This document shows, piece after piece, positions 23,933 to 36,824 of a DNA stretch of 64,000 bases (its first letter is position 1; the number at the start of each line of letters is the position of its first letter). The stretch is taken from positions 506,024,442 to 506,088,441 of the forward strand of contig NC_081410.1 of the NCBI RefSeq assembly GCF_030272615.1, given 5' to 3'. This DNA comes from Cryptomeria japonica. Taxonomy: Eukaryota > Streptophyta > Pinopsida > Cupressales > Cupressaceae. The notes under the pieces are model-generated. The model was not told the DNA's origin. It made no database searches and saw only the letters and a list, made by a program, of their open reading frames with translations. The position numbers were made by a program, and so were the translations under genes.

Positions 23933-25780
23933 TGATGAGAGATTTGGCTAGGGCCTCACAGTTGGTTTTGCAGGTTTCTGATAGGGTTTACTTTTCTTTT
24001 TATTTTTAATTTTTTAATTTTTTGTTGTCCGCTCGTTTGTCATGCAATGGCCCTGTTATTATTATGCAATCGATCTGTTATCATCATGCATTTGGTCTCT
24101 CAGAATTACGCATATGCTTTGGTAGGTTCACGCATTCGAGCTGTTAGTATCACACAATCACACAATTATTGTCATGCATTTGCTTCTGTCAAATTTTGAG
24201 TTTCTTTTTTTCTGTTGGTTTGATTTTACTACTAATCTCTTGTTTACAACATGTGGTGAATTTACAGAAAGGATCGGATTAGTATTAGATCAGTTGCATG
24301 TATCATCTAACACTTCATCTTTCGGTGCTTAAAATCAACAACAGTTAAAATGGACATGCATGGATAATCTCACACTTTGTTGATTGGTGCTTAAAATAAA
24401 CATTGGCTAAAATTGACATGCATGTATCTCACATTTTGTCTTTTGGTGCTTAAAATCAATAAATGGTTAAAATTGACATGTATGCCTTCATATTTCGATT
24501 TGGTGTTTAAAATGGACATGCACATGCATATTCAACACCTAAATTTGGGCTATAAAATGAATGTGAATCAGGCTGCATTAGATTAAATCATATTTCTTTT
24601 TTTCTTAAGGTAAATATTTTTTTATCGTGTTTGGGGTGGACTTACTGTTGCATTAACTGACTTTCCACTCGCCTTCGGGGTCTTGGGAGAAAGGAAGGAG
24701 GTGACAATGACATCCAATTTTATTTTATTCTATGTAGTGAGGGGTATCTTTGATTGGGCATTTCATCACCCCATAGAGGTACTTTGAATTGGGATGCGTT
24801 GGGGATATCATCTCTCCCAGGGTACTCTTGAGTGGGTTTTTTGAGCCGCTATATAAGTATACTGGTTAGGCGGCTAGACTGTTGAGTGAATTCGACGTAT
24901 GTGGGGGCCTTCCCTGCACCGATAAGCTCAATTAAAGTCTTAAGTGGCTTGCTCTCAGAATCCATCGTTGGATCAGGATCCCTCAAAACCTTATACTACG
25001 AACCAATTTAGTTGCCAATATATCCTACATTCAGTGATTCTGGGAGTGCGGATCGTACCCCATAGATACCCTTCATGTACCTTACACTATGATACAGGAA
25101 TCCCTTGGCTATAAGATCTTCAAATCTTCGGGGTAAGAGAGACTGGCATGCCTGAGAAGTGTGTGCTGTGGAGTGGAGCCAGTGCTGCCAGACTCTCTAT
25201 CTGTTCATTTTGTTTCAATATTTTATTGTAATGGCCTCATTTGAATGGTGTCCACTTTCCAGCCTAAGATTGCATTCCATGCCTTTTTATGTATCGTTGT
25301 GTTAGACCAGTATTGAGTCAGTCTTGTGGGCTATTTCAGGCCCTATCCTACGTATCTCTGAATTTTCTGAGATTGTATGAAAATTGAGTTAGTCAGCTAT
25401 ACATACCTTCAAGCAATTGTTCTCAAATTTGGAAAACTACAGAACTTGTCCCAGACATGGAATCACTGAAAACAGAGTTCATTTTGAAAACAAAAACTCA
25501 AAGTTCTTACATACTTGTGAACCTAGGAATTCCTTATATAGTCCTCATTATCATCCTCATATACGTTCTTGTCTAGACCTCATATAGGTCTGTCTTAGTT
25601 CATTGTCATTTGCATAATCATCCTATAAAGACATACCCCAAATGTCCAAAACACAATTAGAGGATCCGTCAAACTCAACCTCAACTCAAACAAGTTGGTC
25701 AAGTTCAATCAAACATTGTCACATTCAGAGAAATGGAGAAAATATGTTACATGTTGTGATCCTAGGTCCAAACCAAACAA
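23933..25780 (+). other. E2 leader, second part
   Basis: Untranslated leader continuing after the E5 TSD. CAYGCAATCG-type motifs lie at 24035-24190. At 24290-24500 there are three copies of a roughly 75-bp unit containing TTGGTGCTTAAAATCAA and TTAAAATTGACATGCATG. The remainder has scattered stops in all frames. No supportable gene. Confidence 0.5.
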
Positions 25781-25861
25781 GAAAACATCATGGATTGACA
25801 TTATACATTTCGTAGGGAAGGTGGAAGATTCATCCCTTCCATTCCTATTCCATCACCATCC

Positions 25862-27094
25862 ATGGAAACCTTAGCTCAACAAATCAAAACTTTGCAACAA
25901 CAAGTGACTGACATGACTAGTCCTGACAACCATAGAGGCTAGTTAGAAAAAATGATGACAGAAGTGATGGCCACGAGGGGATCAATATCATACCAACCTT
26001 CTTATTCTTGTGAGACCATTCAAACTTGCCAACCTTCATTCTTCAACAAAATCGTTCCTACCCCAGTTCAACCAATATTAGAGTCACGTAAACGTTCTTC
26101 TTCTTTAAACCCACTATATCAATCATATCAACCCAGCATTCAAAGCACCTCTTTCAACCAAAATCAAACCCCATTCAACCAAAGTCCAAATCAAAATTCA
26201 CACCAACCCAACTTTCAAACCTCTTTCAACCAAAATCAAACCCCTTTCAACCAAAGTCCAAATCAAAATTCATTCATCCAAAATCAAACATCTTTCACCC
26301 AAAATCATACTCCTTTCAACCAAAATCAAGCCCCTTTCAACCAAATCCCAAATCAACCACATCTATCCACCATTTCATCATCCCCTGAAGTCACACAAGA
26401 CCAATCCATGCCATCTCTATTGAATAACATAATCTTTGAAGGGCTATCCATAGCACAAATCCAATCTAATCCAAGTCATGATTCAGAGAGTCTCATTCAA
26501 AATCCTTCTTCATCAGGCCAATATGTTGAAACATTCCAACAATCTCCCATGCATTTCCAAACTCCTTCCTCACATCAAGAGGATGATCCAAAATCAGAAG
26601 AAATGAACCTTGAAACAAATAAAGATCAAGAACAACCACTTTCATCTTACCTAATTTTTGATCAAGATCCCACCGACCAAGAATCTTATGATGATCACCT
26701 TGCTCTTTTCTATTCCATTCATAATCAAACCCTTCCATCTATAGAACAAAGTGTCCTTTCAAGTCCCATTCAACATCCACCTCCTAAGAAAGACCGAGAC
26801 ATCCCTTCCATCCTCCCTAATAACCCATTTACAAACCAAGATCAAATCATACCTTTACCTTCATATCCTAAACAAGATCCCATTATTTCTCCAAATCCTG
26901 ATCAAGATCCCTCCGTCCCTTCATCTCCATGTCATAATCCTCCATGTTCCTCACAATGTTCCCTCTCAAATAAACATTTCATTTCTCCTCATGATCCCAA
27001 TCCCTCTACACAAGTTGTTCATGAACCCCTTATCAATGAAATCATCAATCCAGATCATACTACACATAGCAAATTGTCGACAATTGTATGTTAA
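25862..27094 (+). CDS. E2 gag-like protein, Pro/Gln/Asn-rich
   Basis: The frame opens at ATG 25862 (METLAQQIKTLQQQVTDM, a coiled-coil start) and meets TAG at 25940-25942. It then runs from ATG 25952 to TAA 27092-27094 as a 380-residue ORF. The sequence is low-complexity: repeats of SFNQNQTPFNQSPNQN at about 26148-26350, including a 72-bp direct duplication (26148 and 26220), then PS/PNPDQDPS-rich stretches. An N-terminal helix followed by Q/N/P-rich sequence resembles the first part of gypsy gag proteins. The capsid core and zinc knuckle are missing, so it may be truncated. Function inferred only from context. Confidence 0.5.
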
Positions 27095-28340
27095 TCATCA
27101 TCAAGTGCTAATGTAGTGACAAAAACAAACATAACACTAGCTAATAAGATCAAACCTGATTGGTTTCATCATTCTCTTCAAGTGCATCAATAAAAACAAG
27201 CATAACACCCGCTCATGTTACAACTTCAGAACTAGAATCAATTTGCCTCATACACCCACACACCCACACTTGATAGACTAGGGGAAAGAGGATATACCAT
27301 AGTTGGATTTCTTTGAAAATGATAAGGCTATATCTGAATTCATGGGTTCCGGAGCTGGATTTCCATCTGATGATCCAGGAAATAAAAAACTCTTAAAATC
27401 AACATTGGAGATGCTGAACATATACACTTAGCTGAGTCCTTATATCCTATTGGAAAATACATCTTTATCCGACTCTTCAAACAAAGACCAATGAACTACC
27501 TACACAAAACTTCCTAATCCTATGAACAACATCAATAAAACACTGCATTATAGATAGTTTCTTTTTCAAGCACATCATATTCACAGATTTCATGGCATAT
27601 AGTTTCTGCAGTTACATATAGCAACACCAATAAAACAAGACAACTATCCAAGTTTATCATCTGTTTGCATTCAAGAGAAGCAAGGGTCATCTCCCTTCTT
27701 GGATATTCAGACATGAAGTCTTTGAGGTTCTAAGGTCATTCATTTTCAACATTACCCTATGACAATGCTTTACTTATTGTTGGGTAGTGATTTCACTATT
27801 TGAGACTTGTTAACCCAAAATCTATCAATTGCTATATCTCAAACATATTAAGAAGATCTCTAATTCATTCTAGACACCTATTTGATCATATGACTAGTGA
27901 AAAATCTAAAATTCTACTTCAACGCTGCTGTAATTGTTACACCCAAGTAGGTTTCATTACATGTTAAGGATCTTTAGTGAACACAAGAGAAGGAATTAAC
28001 TCATCTGCACACACATGGGCAAAAGAAGATCAAAGTTTCAAGAATCAATGGGGAAGTTTTCCGCATCTCTATTTGTAAATCCTAGTCACTAAGTGTGTTA
28101 ATTTGGATGTTCCAAGGGACCTTAGGGATCGATTAGCCACTTATCTATGAAATGTTTTGCACCTCCATTTCAATTAGTGTATTACAAATGCTAAAACAAA
28201 CACAGTCAACCTTGCTCGAATAGGAAAGGCATCTTCATCATGCATATTGCATTAACATAGGTCATTTCAAAAATCCATTTGTCTCCACATGCATTTTGCA
28301 AATCATCATGTCATACAGGTCTGCACACTAGGGGCATAAC
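27095..28340 (+). other. E2 internal region without gene
   Basis: AT-rich sequence with stops in all frames. It may hold decayed remains of E2 coding sequence, but I recognise no motif. Confidence 0.4.
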
Positions 28341-28344
28341 TGAA

Positions 28345-28640
28345 AAAATCCTAAAAATCATATAAAGTCCTGAAAAAATCCTAAAAATCGTAAAAAGTCC
28401 TTCAACAAAATCCAAAAACAATGAAAAACTTAAAATCTAAAAAAAACAAAACAAAACATTGGAAAGCTTAAAATCCAAAAACATCGATAAAATGTCCTGA
28501 AAAAATACCAAAAATCATATAATGTCTTGGAAAAATCAACCAAAAACATCTACAAAATGTCTTGAAAAAATCAATCAAAAACATTCAAATATCGATCTAC
28601 ATCATTCAAAAACATCGAAAAAGCTCTTGGAAAAGAACTA
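28345..28640 (+). repeat. Degenerate minisatellite in E2
   Basis: Repeats of a 33-36-bp unit resembling GTCCTGAAAAAATCC followed by AAAAATCATATAA, about eight diverged copies. A-rich and noncoding. Confidence 0.6.
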
Positions 28641-29591
28641 AAAATCGAAAATCAATCAATCATAAAAACTTGCAATAAAATGTCTCATGAGAAAGAAATA
28701 CCCTAGCAGATATCCAACAAACGCTTCGCACGAAGTTAACAAAGGATATGACTATCCAGTCAAACATCTGCAATCAACTGATCAAACTGTCTTATCAATT
28801 GTATCATATCCATATCAAAGTGATCATTATCTTGTCTTAAACAGAAGAGGATACACTCAAAATCAGACAAGTCAGTCTTAAATGGGGTCTGCAAATTTCT
28901 GAGATCATACATTATCAACCATCACATCAAGCAACTGAGAATGAAGGCACAAGGTTAGTATAGCTGCTGAATTTTGTCTGGGTCAGTCTTTATCTTTTAT
29001 CATTTGGCGATAGATTATGTTCCTATGCTACTCAGGGATGTCCACAAGTGACTAGAGGAGTCATGATGGGCATTATCTTTTTCTTTGTTTGTTGTTTGTC
29101 TGCTACGTGTTTGTTTCTTCAATGAGATATCTTTACATCTTGGTTCCTTATACCTTGATGTGCTAAGCTTCATTGTTCAATAATAAGGCTCAGGGATAAA
29201 TATATATTGCACAATAAAATATGTGATACGGGTTCATGATTCTTTCAATTTCATTCTCATCTCATCTGTTTCATGATAGTCTGTTGAATTCCCATCTTCT
29301 TTCTAAATCATCTTCAATCGTTTTTAATTCATTATTCTATTTCATTCTAAGGTTCATTCTCTCATATGCTATCTCAATATCATCTTCACATCACCTATCT
29401 CTATCTCTAATCAACTAACTATTCTTTCATCTCACATTCTTATTTTTTTGAGAGATCATTCATATCTTTAATGCATAAACAATCTCTCGAGGGGGCATTA
29501 CACCCTAAGTATCACCGGGGCATATCGGGGTAGAAATTTTTTGTTTTCTTTGAAACAACGTCATTCTGACATTATCTCAAAGAGAGGCAAA
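28641..29591 (+). other. E2 3' UTR and polypurine tract
   Basis: Noncoding. It contains GAGGGGGCATTACACCCTAA near 29490 and CGGGGCATATCGGGG near 29516, then a polypurine tract at 29577-29591 just before the 3' LTR. The matching minus-strand arrangement beside the E0 LTR (49858-49990) shows these families share a 3' end design. Confidence 0.6.
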
Positions 29592-29679
29592 TGTAGACAC
29601 CTAAATTGTCTCATTGATCATGTACTAATTATTCCTCTAATTGATTAAATAATTCTTTAATTATTTAATTAAGTTAATT
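29592..29679 (+). repeat. E2 3' LTR, first segment
   Basis: TGTAGACACCTAAATTGTC through GTTAATT matches the first part of the 5' LTR at 13760. It stops at E3. The last 18 bases (29662-29679) are the E3 TSD, repeated at 44155-44172. Confidence 0.9.
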
Positions 29680-30590
29680 TATTTTTTTGATCGATAAAAG
29701 GCCGAGGCCAAAGAATTTTATTAATTTTAAAAAATAGATAGAATTACATTTACACCTCCATTTGGTGTGGGCACCGATAGGAAAGAATGGAGGGAAGAAA
29801 ACCTCCGGTCTAGCCCAGATCCCTCAAGGATCGGAAAAAATTAAGAATGCAATACAAAATGGAGATACAAGATCACAAAGGGAACTTGTCCAAAATAATG
29901 AAGATTGTCCGTAGAAATCCTCTGTGTAAAGTTGAGCATCAGATTGCCCATTTCTTGGGGTGATGCTGACAGTTCTTTCTATTCCTGAAACATAGGGTTA
30001 AGCATGCTCTGCTCCATATGCTGCACAAAATCTTGAGAAAATATCTCACCAGAATGTTAGGAAAAGGAAAACCGAACAGGTCAACTTATACAATATATCA
30101 TACGTGCATGGTTGGTCACCCTGTTAGGATACACAACTCAAAATATTAGTCTCAAAAAATCTCCAGAAACATAATGCAAGAGTGATTACCCATCAGAGAG
30201 CATAAACTCAATAAATATTAACTAGGAAAATTCCATAAGTATTCCTGCAAAGAGATCACAGGGAGCTACCATCTTAAAGAATATACACAGCTTAACAAGA
30301 TTACGAAGCTAAGTTAAAGCAACCTAGAGACATTAAAGCCTGAAAGCTTCTTAAGAATAAAACAAGAGACAAAACATCAAGAATATAGGGGACCGAAAAG
30401 GTAAAATAGAGATGAGGATAGCTAGGTAAGTGTTAGTCATAAAAGAAGGCAATATCTATATAAATAATAATACCTATATATCCGTGATCACATTTATCCA
30501 GGAGCAAGATATGCCAACATGTTTATATACCTATGCTCATTAATGTAAGGTATTGCCTCATTCTAGTCTTAAAGCTTATTCTAGCAGAGC
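29680..30590 (-). other. E3 3' body
   Basis: Unique noncoding sequence with stops in all frames. AATAAA (minus strand, near 29725) lies before GGCCTCGGCC and the A-rich tail, a layout found in plant LINE 3' ends. Confidence 0.6.
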
Positions 30591-31704
30591 GACGATGAAC
30601 TTCAGAAAAGACTCATCAAAGACAGTAATTCCATCGACAAAAGATAACGAGGAGAGTGAAGATGGTTTTCATCGACGGGAAAAGGTCTTCGAGGAGATAA
30701 TACCATCGGTGTAACATATAAAGGGCTCACTGAAAGGAAAGTTCTCATCGAAAGAATAATGTCAATCAGACAAAAGGAAGCTACATCGATAAAGATATTG
30801 ATGAGGAAATAGGTATCGAGGACGCTAAAAGGCATGCCTCCGATACATGTGGTTTCACCAATGCGCCTTTATCGGTGGAAGATGATAAGGGAGGATAAAG
30901 AAAGGCTTCGGTGAGGCAATAGATCCATTCATCGACAGGGCATGATGATTTCGATGGAAGAGGTGTTTCGGTGGAAAAAAGGTCACCGAAGCCCAAGGTT
31001 TCTTCGACATAAAAACCCAATGGATATCAGATAGGTATCGGTGAGGAAACAACCATAGTGACCGAATACAGAATTTCGATGAAAGAAGGATTTTGTGAAG
31101 TTAAATTATAAATTTCCCCTATTGTTAAAAGAAATTATCATTTTCATTGATACCATGGTAGCCCACAAGTCATCAAGTGGGTGTAATAGCATCCTATTTA
31201 AGATATCCGGGTTCAAATAATATCGATAAGACCCAACGATGTCTCATCGATATAGAAGGGCCATCAAAGAAAGGAAGTGCCGATGAACTTCAGAAAAGAC
31301 TCATCGAAGACAGTAATTCCATCGATAAAAGATATTGAGGAAAGTGGAGATGGTTTTTATCGACGGGAAAAGGTCTTCGAGGAGATAGTACCATTGGTGT
31401 AACATAATCACCGAAAGGAATGTTCTCATTGAAAGAATAAAGTCGATCAGACAAAAGGAAGCTACATCAATAAAAGATATCGATGAGGAAATAGGTTTTG
31501 AGGAAGCGAAAACGCATGCCTCCGATACGCATGGTTTCATCGATTACGACTTTATCGGTGAAGGATGATAAGGGAGGATGATGATATCGATGAGACCCAA
31601 CGATGTCTTCATCGATATAGAAGGGCCATCAAAGAAAGGAAGCACCGATGAACTTTAGAAAAGACTCATTGAAGACAGAAATTCCATTGACAAAAGATAT
31701 CGAG
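30591..31704 (-). repeat. E3 tandem monomers, left part
   Basis: This continues at 42497-44154. Monomer period is about 696 bp: the anchor CATCGATATAGAA occurs at 43791 and 43095, and also at 31245 and 31611, the last two separated by a 366-bp shortened unit. Each unit is packed with ATCGAT, TCGACGGG and CACCGATG words. Short minus-strand ORFs of 60-85 residues recur by periodicity only. Positions 31700-31704 (TCGAG) are the E4 TSD. Confidence 0.8.
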
Positions 31705-31719
31705 TGTAAAGCGGAAAAA

Positions 31720-34700
31720 AAAATGTGTAGGGGAAAAAGCGAGACTAGGTTAACATGCCCTAATCCTACCTTTTGACACACATTACGGAATATGAAAGAG
31801 CCTAGAGGTATCACACAATTGGCTACTTCTTCTTGTGGAAGAGAGAGCCACGGGCTACCTATTAGGATTTCTATTCCTTTGTTGTAATTGAAAGATAAAA
31901 TAATGCAAGTTCAATCCCTAACCCCAAAGTGCAAGTATGAACTAATAACAAGATTGCAGAATTGAACTTAAACAATGGAAAGCGGAAAGCTATAAACACA
32001 AGGACAAGACAAGAATGTAAATGCATACCCGGTGTTAAAATCTAAGTGAAAATGTTCGGGACGGGGGCGCAGGCGCCACTGTCCTGATTCTGCCCCTGAA
32101 ACTGCTCCGGAAACTGCTATTTTGCAAAGTTGTCAAAAATGCTAAAAACTGCTGTCAGAAGGACCAGGGTGCCCAGCGCCCCTATCCCAGGGACTAGGGC
32201 ACCCAGCGCCCCTGTCCTGGCAGGACCAGGGCGCCCCACGCCCCTGTCCTGGTCTTTTGCTCTGCAATTTGGTGTGGAGTGCTATCTTGACCTGCTTTTC
32301 CCGGATCTGTCACCTGTGGCGTCGTCTGAGTCCCGAAACCTGCACTTATATCTGAAAAGGGTATGGGCAGCTATATAGGGTTTTGCCTTAGTCAAACCCC
32401 CGCTTCGGTGATTTCCACCTCCACGAATAACCAAGTTGTATTGTAAAATGTATTGTGTGTGCAGACCTAGTGTGTGTGCAAGGTCCTTAAATGCAAGAAA
32501 GCAAACTACAGCAACCTAGAAAGTAAACCCTAATTGCTTGTAAATGCTCTAAATCAAGATGCAAAGTGATCTAAAGCATGAATAAAGGATATATTGAAGC
32601 TTATGCAAAGACATGAAAACAACATGAAATCATACCCAACCCTCAAGGGAGGAGTACAAGCCAATCTTCAGTCGGTAATCTCCTATTGTTCTTCAATGTC
32701 TTCCAAGCCCTAAATGGATGAATGAAATTGATAAATGCTTGATATAAGGATGTTGAATTTTGTTGAAGTCTTCAAAGATCTGCTCTTTCGCTGCATAGAA
32801 GGTCCCTCAAAGCCAAAAAAAATCGGATCCTTTCAAATGAAGAAAGAGAGCTCTTATATAGGAAACCCTAGGTCGTAATTTCATCTTTTGGCTGACCTAG
32901 AGATTGAATCTCCCGCCAATTTCTTGGGGTTAAGCTTTATTTTATGATTGGATCACGCTCCTAAAATTTCGGGAAAAATGTCCGGGACCATGTGCACTCC
33001 GGGCGCCATGGTCCCGACAACTTTTCACCAAATTTTCAGGGCCGTCGGATACGATGATTTTAGAGAGAATCTCGAAGTTACAGCTGATTTCGAGATGTTT
33101 TGACCCCTGAAATCCAGCCCCCAAGTTCAAAATAGGACCTAATCAGGGTTTTTGATTAAATGATGTATTGGAAGAATAAAATGAAAGGGGCACACTTTAA
33201 TGAAAAGGGCCCAACTTTATGATATGGGAGATGATAAAATAAGACCCTAGACCTAATTAATTTAATTAATTAAGTGCTAAAGGGGAAATGCAATGCAAAA
33301 TGCAAAATGCGCCAAGGCGGGTGCTAAACTAGGTGTGAAATTGTACCACCCTAGCAAGTGCGTACAATTTACAACGCTACATTTAGCCCCCACTTTAGCA
33401 GTCATATGAACACTACGTGCATATGGAAGCTAAAGTACATAAAAGTAAACATTATTTGAAAAAGGATATATCCATAAGTCTGTCGAATGAAGCCCCCAAC
33501 GGTATCTGCAGTACACAGTTAGGAACCGCACCCTACAAAACACACGTTAGATCACAAAATCACCTAATGCTTACTAAGGAAGGTGATGAAAATTTGAGGG
33601 TAGCTATATGCCCCCCCCTGTTTCGGCTTGCTAATTTTAGTGAGTTGAAACAGGGTATCATGTTTACCACTTCGAATTGTTAAAGAATATTGATGACAAA
33701 TGCTCACAAGAAGATTTGATATGAGATCAAAAACTAATGGAGAATCATTTGGTAAGAAAGAGGACTAAATCTCAATTCCAACACAACAAAGAGTGTGAGG
33801 TTTTGAGAGTTCTCTAACACAAGATGAAGGATGTAAATGGAAACAAAATGCAAAGAGAAGAAAAGAAAGGAGAAAAGCATGAATACACACATTGGTGATC
33901 CATGAAAAGAATAGTGAGAGAGAAAACATGGACTTCTCACCCCTAGATCTTGTCTAGGTGATCCATGGGAAAAAGGACATGGAAAACTAGCCCCTAGAGT
34001 CTGTCTAGGTGATCCATGTAAGGGAGGAGAGTGAGAAAGTCTAGCCTTATGCCGCTAGTTCCACTCAACCTTGTGCATGTGTGTGTAAGGGAGGTTAGAA
34101 GCACCTCATAGGAGTCTATGCCTGAGTATGCTACAACCTGTATATGTATAGTACAAAAGCGTGACATCTCGCTCTAAGAGTCTATGCTCTGGTTCCGAGA
34201 ATAATCACCTTGCATAAAAGAAAAATGGAGACATCTCGCTCTAAGAGTCTGTGCTCTGGTTCCGAGAATGACCCATTGCTCAAAAAGTGTAAATTTTATG
34301 TCATAAGTAAAGTAGAACAAGGATACCTACCTTCATCACAAAAGAAGATACCCCAAAAATGCAACAATGTCATAGATCCAAGCAAGAGAGTTTTGCACTC
34401 TTTAAGCAAGGATAAGATAGTTGAAAAGGGATATCTTGTAGTATGCGTAAAGGAGATCCTTAGAGGAGAGGAGATCTTTGTACAAAAGACACCTATCCCC
34501 GAGAGGAATTGTCTTAGACAAATATAACACCTTCTAGAATAAGACAAAGAAGAGAATAAGAATGCAATACTTCCTTCTTTTGCGAGGTGAAAGTGATTCT
34601 TAATGAAGGATGACGTTCTTTTTAACCCAATTGGGAGAGTGAATTCATTATGGATGTATTTTACCAAGTGCAAAAGAGGTTGTAGTCAAGGACTTACACC

Positions 34701-34965
34701 TCTTGTAAGAGAGAATCCTTGAACAAACAACAACAAATGCGTACAAGGCATAACATCAAGTAATAAAGTCCACACCATCCACAAAATAGGAAAAAGTGGA
34801 TCCCTAGATAAAAATAAGGAAAGATCATTGCCTCCCAAGGATAAGGACAATGAGAAGGACTTACACAATCTTCTAGGGAGAGATTTGGACATAAGCAAAA
34901 GAAGAGATGTATGAAATCACTCTTGTCCCCATAGGAACAAGAAAATTAGGCTATTATGTTGCTTC
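31720..34965 (-). mobile_element. E7: 3' portion of a related LTR element
   Basis: It separates the first 15 bases of the E4 LTR end (TGTAAAGCGGAAAAA) from the rest of that LTR, at an A-tract. Reading the minus strand, 33381-31724 is an LTR (TGTAGCG... to CCTACACA, about 1.66 kb) preceded by a polypurine tract at 33382-33397 and about 1.57 kb of 3' UTR. Its 5' LTR and genes are missing. Minus-strand TATATAAG lies at 32853-32860. The LTR has GC-rich palindromic modules at 32062-32092, 32158-32250 and 32985-33025. Confidence 0.55.
33382..34965 (-). other. E7 polypurine tracts and 3' UTR
   Basis: The minus strand holds three GGGGG-centred purine tracts (near 33385, 33491 and 33610), mirrored in E4 and E1. 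Direct repeats occur: a 40-bp unit at 34163-34202 and 34230-34269 (offset 67), and a GTCTAGGTGATCCATG phrase three times at about 33952-34020. No supportable gene. Confidence 0.5.
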
Positions 34966-36079
34966 AAAAAATCAAACCCTAGTCGTCCTCCCCTCCCCAA
35001 CTCCGAGGAGAGAGAAGGGAGAGTCACTAGGGTTGATGGTTTTCACTTAGGAGGGACTTTACATTCAAAAGAGGGGTTGAAACCCGCAAGATCCAATCCC
35101 ACGCAATGCAAGATTGGATTCTATATGAGTTTCAAGGGTTGTGATAGCAAGGATACCCTCTTTTGTAAAGAATGTAGATAGAAAGATTGAACTAGGAATG
35201 CATGTAGAAGCAAGAAAGATTCACTTATAAATAGAGATAGGGATATGATATGAAGCTGTAGACCTGGAATTAGCAGTAAAATGTCGAGACGGCGCTGTCC
35301 TGCAAATTTGAGCAAAATTTGACGGGACGATGGCGCCCGGCGTGCACACAGTCCTCCGAAAAATCCGCGAAACGAAGGGGGATCTGTTCGTCTCTGCACA
35401 AGGATTCCAGATCTTCAATTTCAGCCGCGTACCTGCAACCTTGTTGTAAGGATGTTTGTATCCTTATATGCGAAGGTATAGATGTTGTTGTATGTTGTAT
35501 GTTGTAGTATGTGATCTCCTCTTCAATGGTTGAATCCTTGTCTTGAATGCAACACCTAGCCTTGAATGGAGACTTAGAATGATCAATTGCTTGAAGGAAT
35601 TCTTGAATGCTTGAATGCTTGAATGTTTGAATATCGTTTCCACGTCTTGTACACATATGTCCCTCTTCCTCAAAATGGGAGAGGAAATGTAGTTTATATA
35701 CTTGCCAATTAGGGTTGAAAGACCGATTTTCCCGACCTTAGGCCGACCAGGAAATGTTATTTTCCAAATTGCAAACAAAAAGACCCAAAGTCCCATAGGA
35801 GACCGGGCCCAAAATAGGGCCAGGGTCCAGGGCGCTAGGCGCCATGGTCCTGGGGGACTAGGGCAGCACCCTGGTCCTGAAGGACCAGGGTGCTGGGCGC
35901 TCTGGTCCCACCTCCCGGGACAGCAGGGTGCAAGGAGGATCAGGCCAGAGTGCTGAGAAATGCAGTTTTTGATGTCATGAACAAGTTTCGGGGTCTCCAT
36001 TCAGGTTTAGTGTTGCGTCGCCATCGTGAAGACCCAAATGCGGTCGAAATTGCAAGTGTCACAATTTTAGGACGCTACA
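34966..36079 (-). repeat. E4 3' LTR, main segment
   Basis: Nearly identical to the 5' LTR 41432-42496 apart from about 58 extra bp within 35830-35900, an additional round of a GACCAGGGYGCT-type GC-rich repeat. TATATAAA (minus) at about 35691-35699. CATTCAAG-type repeats at about 35590-35640. Confidence 0.85.
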
Positions 36080-36824
36080 TTTAGCCCCCACTTTAGCGGG
36101 AGTATAAGTGTACGCTCATACTTCCGGTAAAGTACAAGGAAACAATATTGAAAAACTTTCACCACATCAGGGAGGCAAGATACACCAAGCCCCCAGTGGA
36201 CTAAGGATCTTATGACTTCGATTGACAAAGTAAAAGGGAAGATCACGAGGGAGAACCATGACTGTCAGTAGTAAGGTTCCCTCACTATGAGTCATGCAAG
36301 AAAGATATCAAAAATTTTCAAGGCAAAGCTAAATTTGTCAAGAAATTTTCAAGTATCTTGAAAAGATATGAATGGGATGTATGCTCCCCTACGTTAAAGC
36401 AATCGCACATGCCTCACCGGGGGTGATTGCTTTAAGGTAGTGATACATATAAGAAATGAGAAAGGAGCACGTTATCACAAGGATTTAGCCCCCAAGTGTG
36501 AGATAAGCCCAAGGATAATAGACACAAAACATAAAGCACAAGGTGACTTCGCTTTCCTCAGGGTCAGTATGCTATATGATAATTCATGTATATCATATGT
36601 ATGTATGCATAATTGTTCTTCATTCCCCAATCAAGGAAAGTCACCTAGAAGAAGGGAACACATGTGTCTTTTGAGTCAACATGAGAGAGACCAAAAGAGA
36701 TCTCAATGTTTTGCATCGTCCTCAAGTAGACAACACTAAGGACAACAAATAGAAGAATGAGAGTAACATATAGAAGAAGTAACAAAAGAAATAGAGGAGG
36801 AGAGAATCTGCTATGCTAATGAAA
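36080..36824 (-). other. E4 3' UTR with serial purine tracts
   Basis: On the minus strand purine tracts with GGGGG or GGGG lie at about 36083, 36190, 36384 and 36487; the first abuts the 3' LTR and is the primer tract. No supportable gene. Confidence 0.6.
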
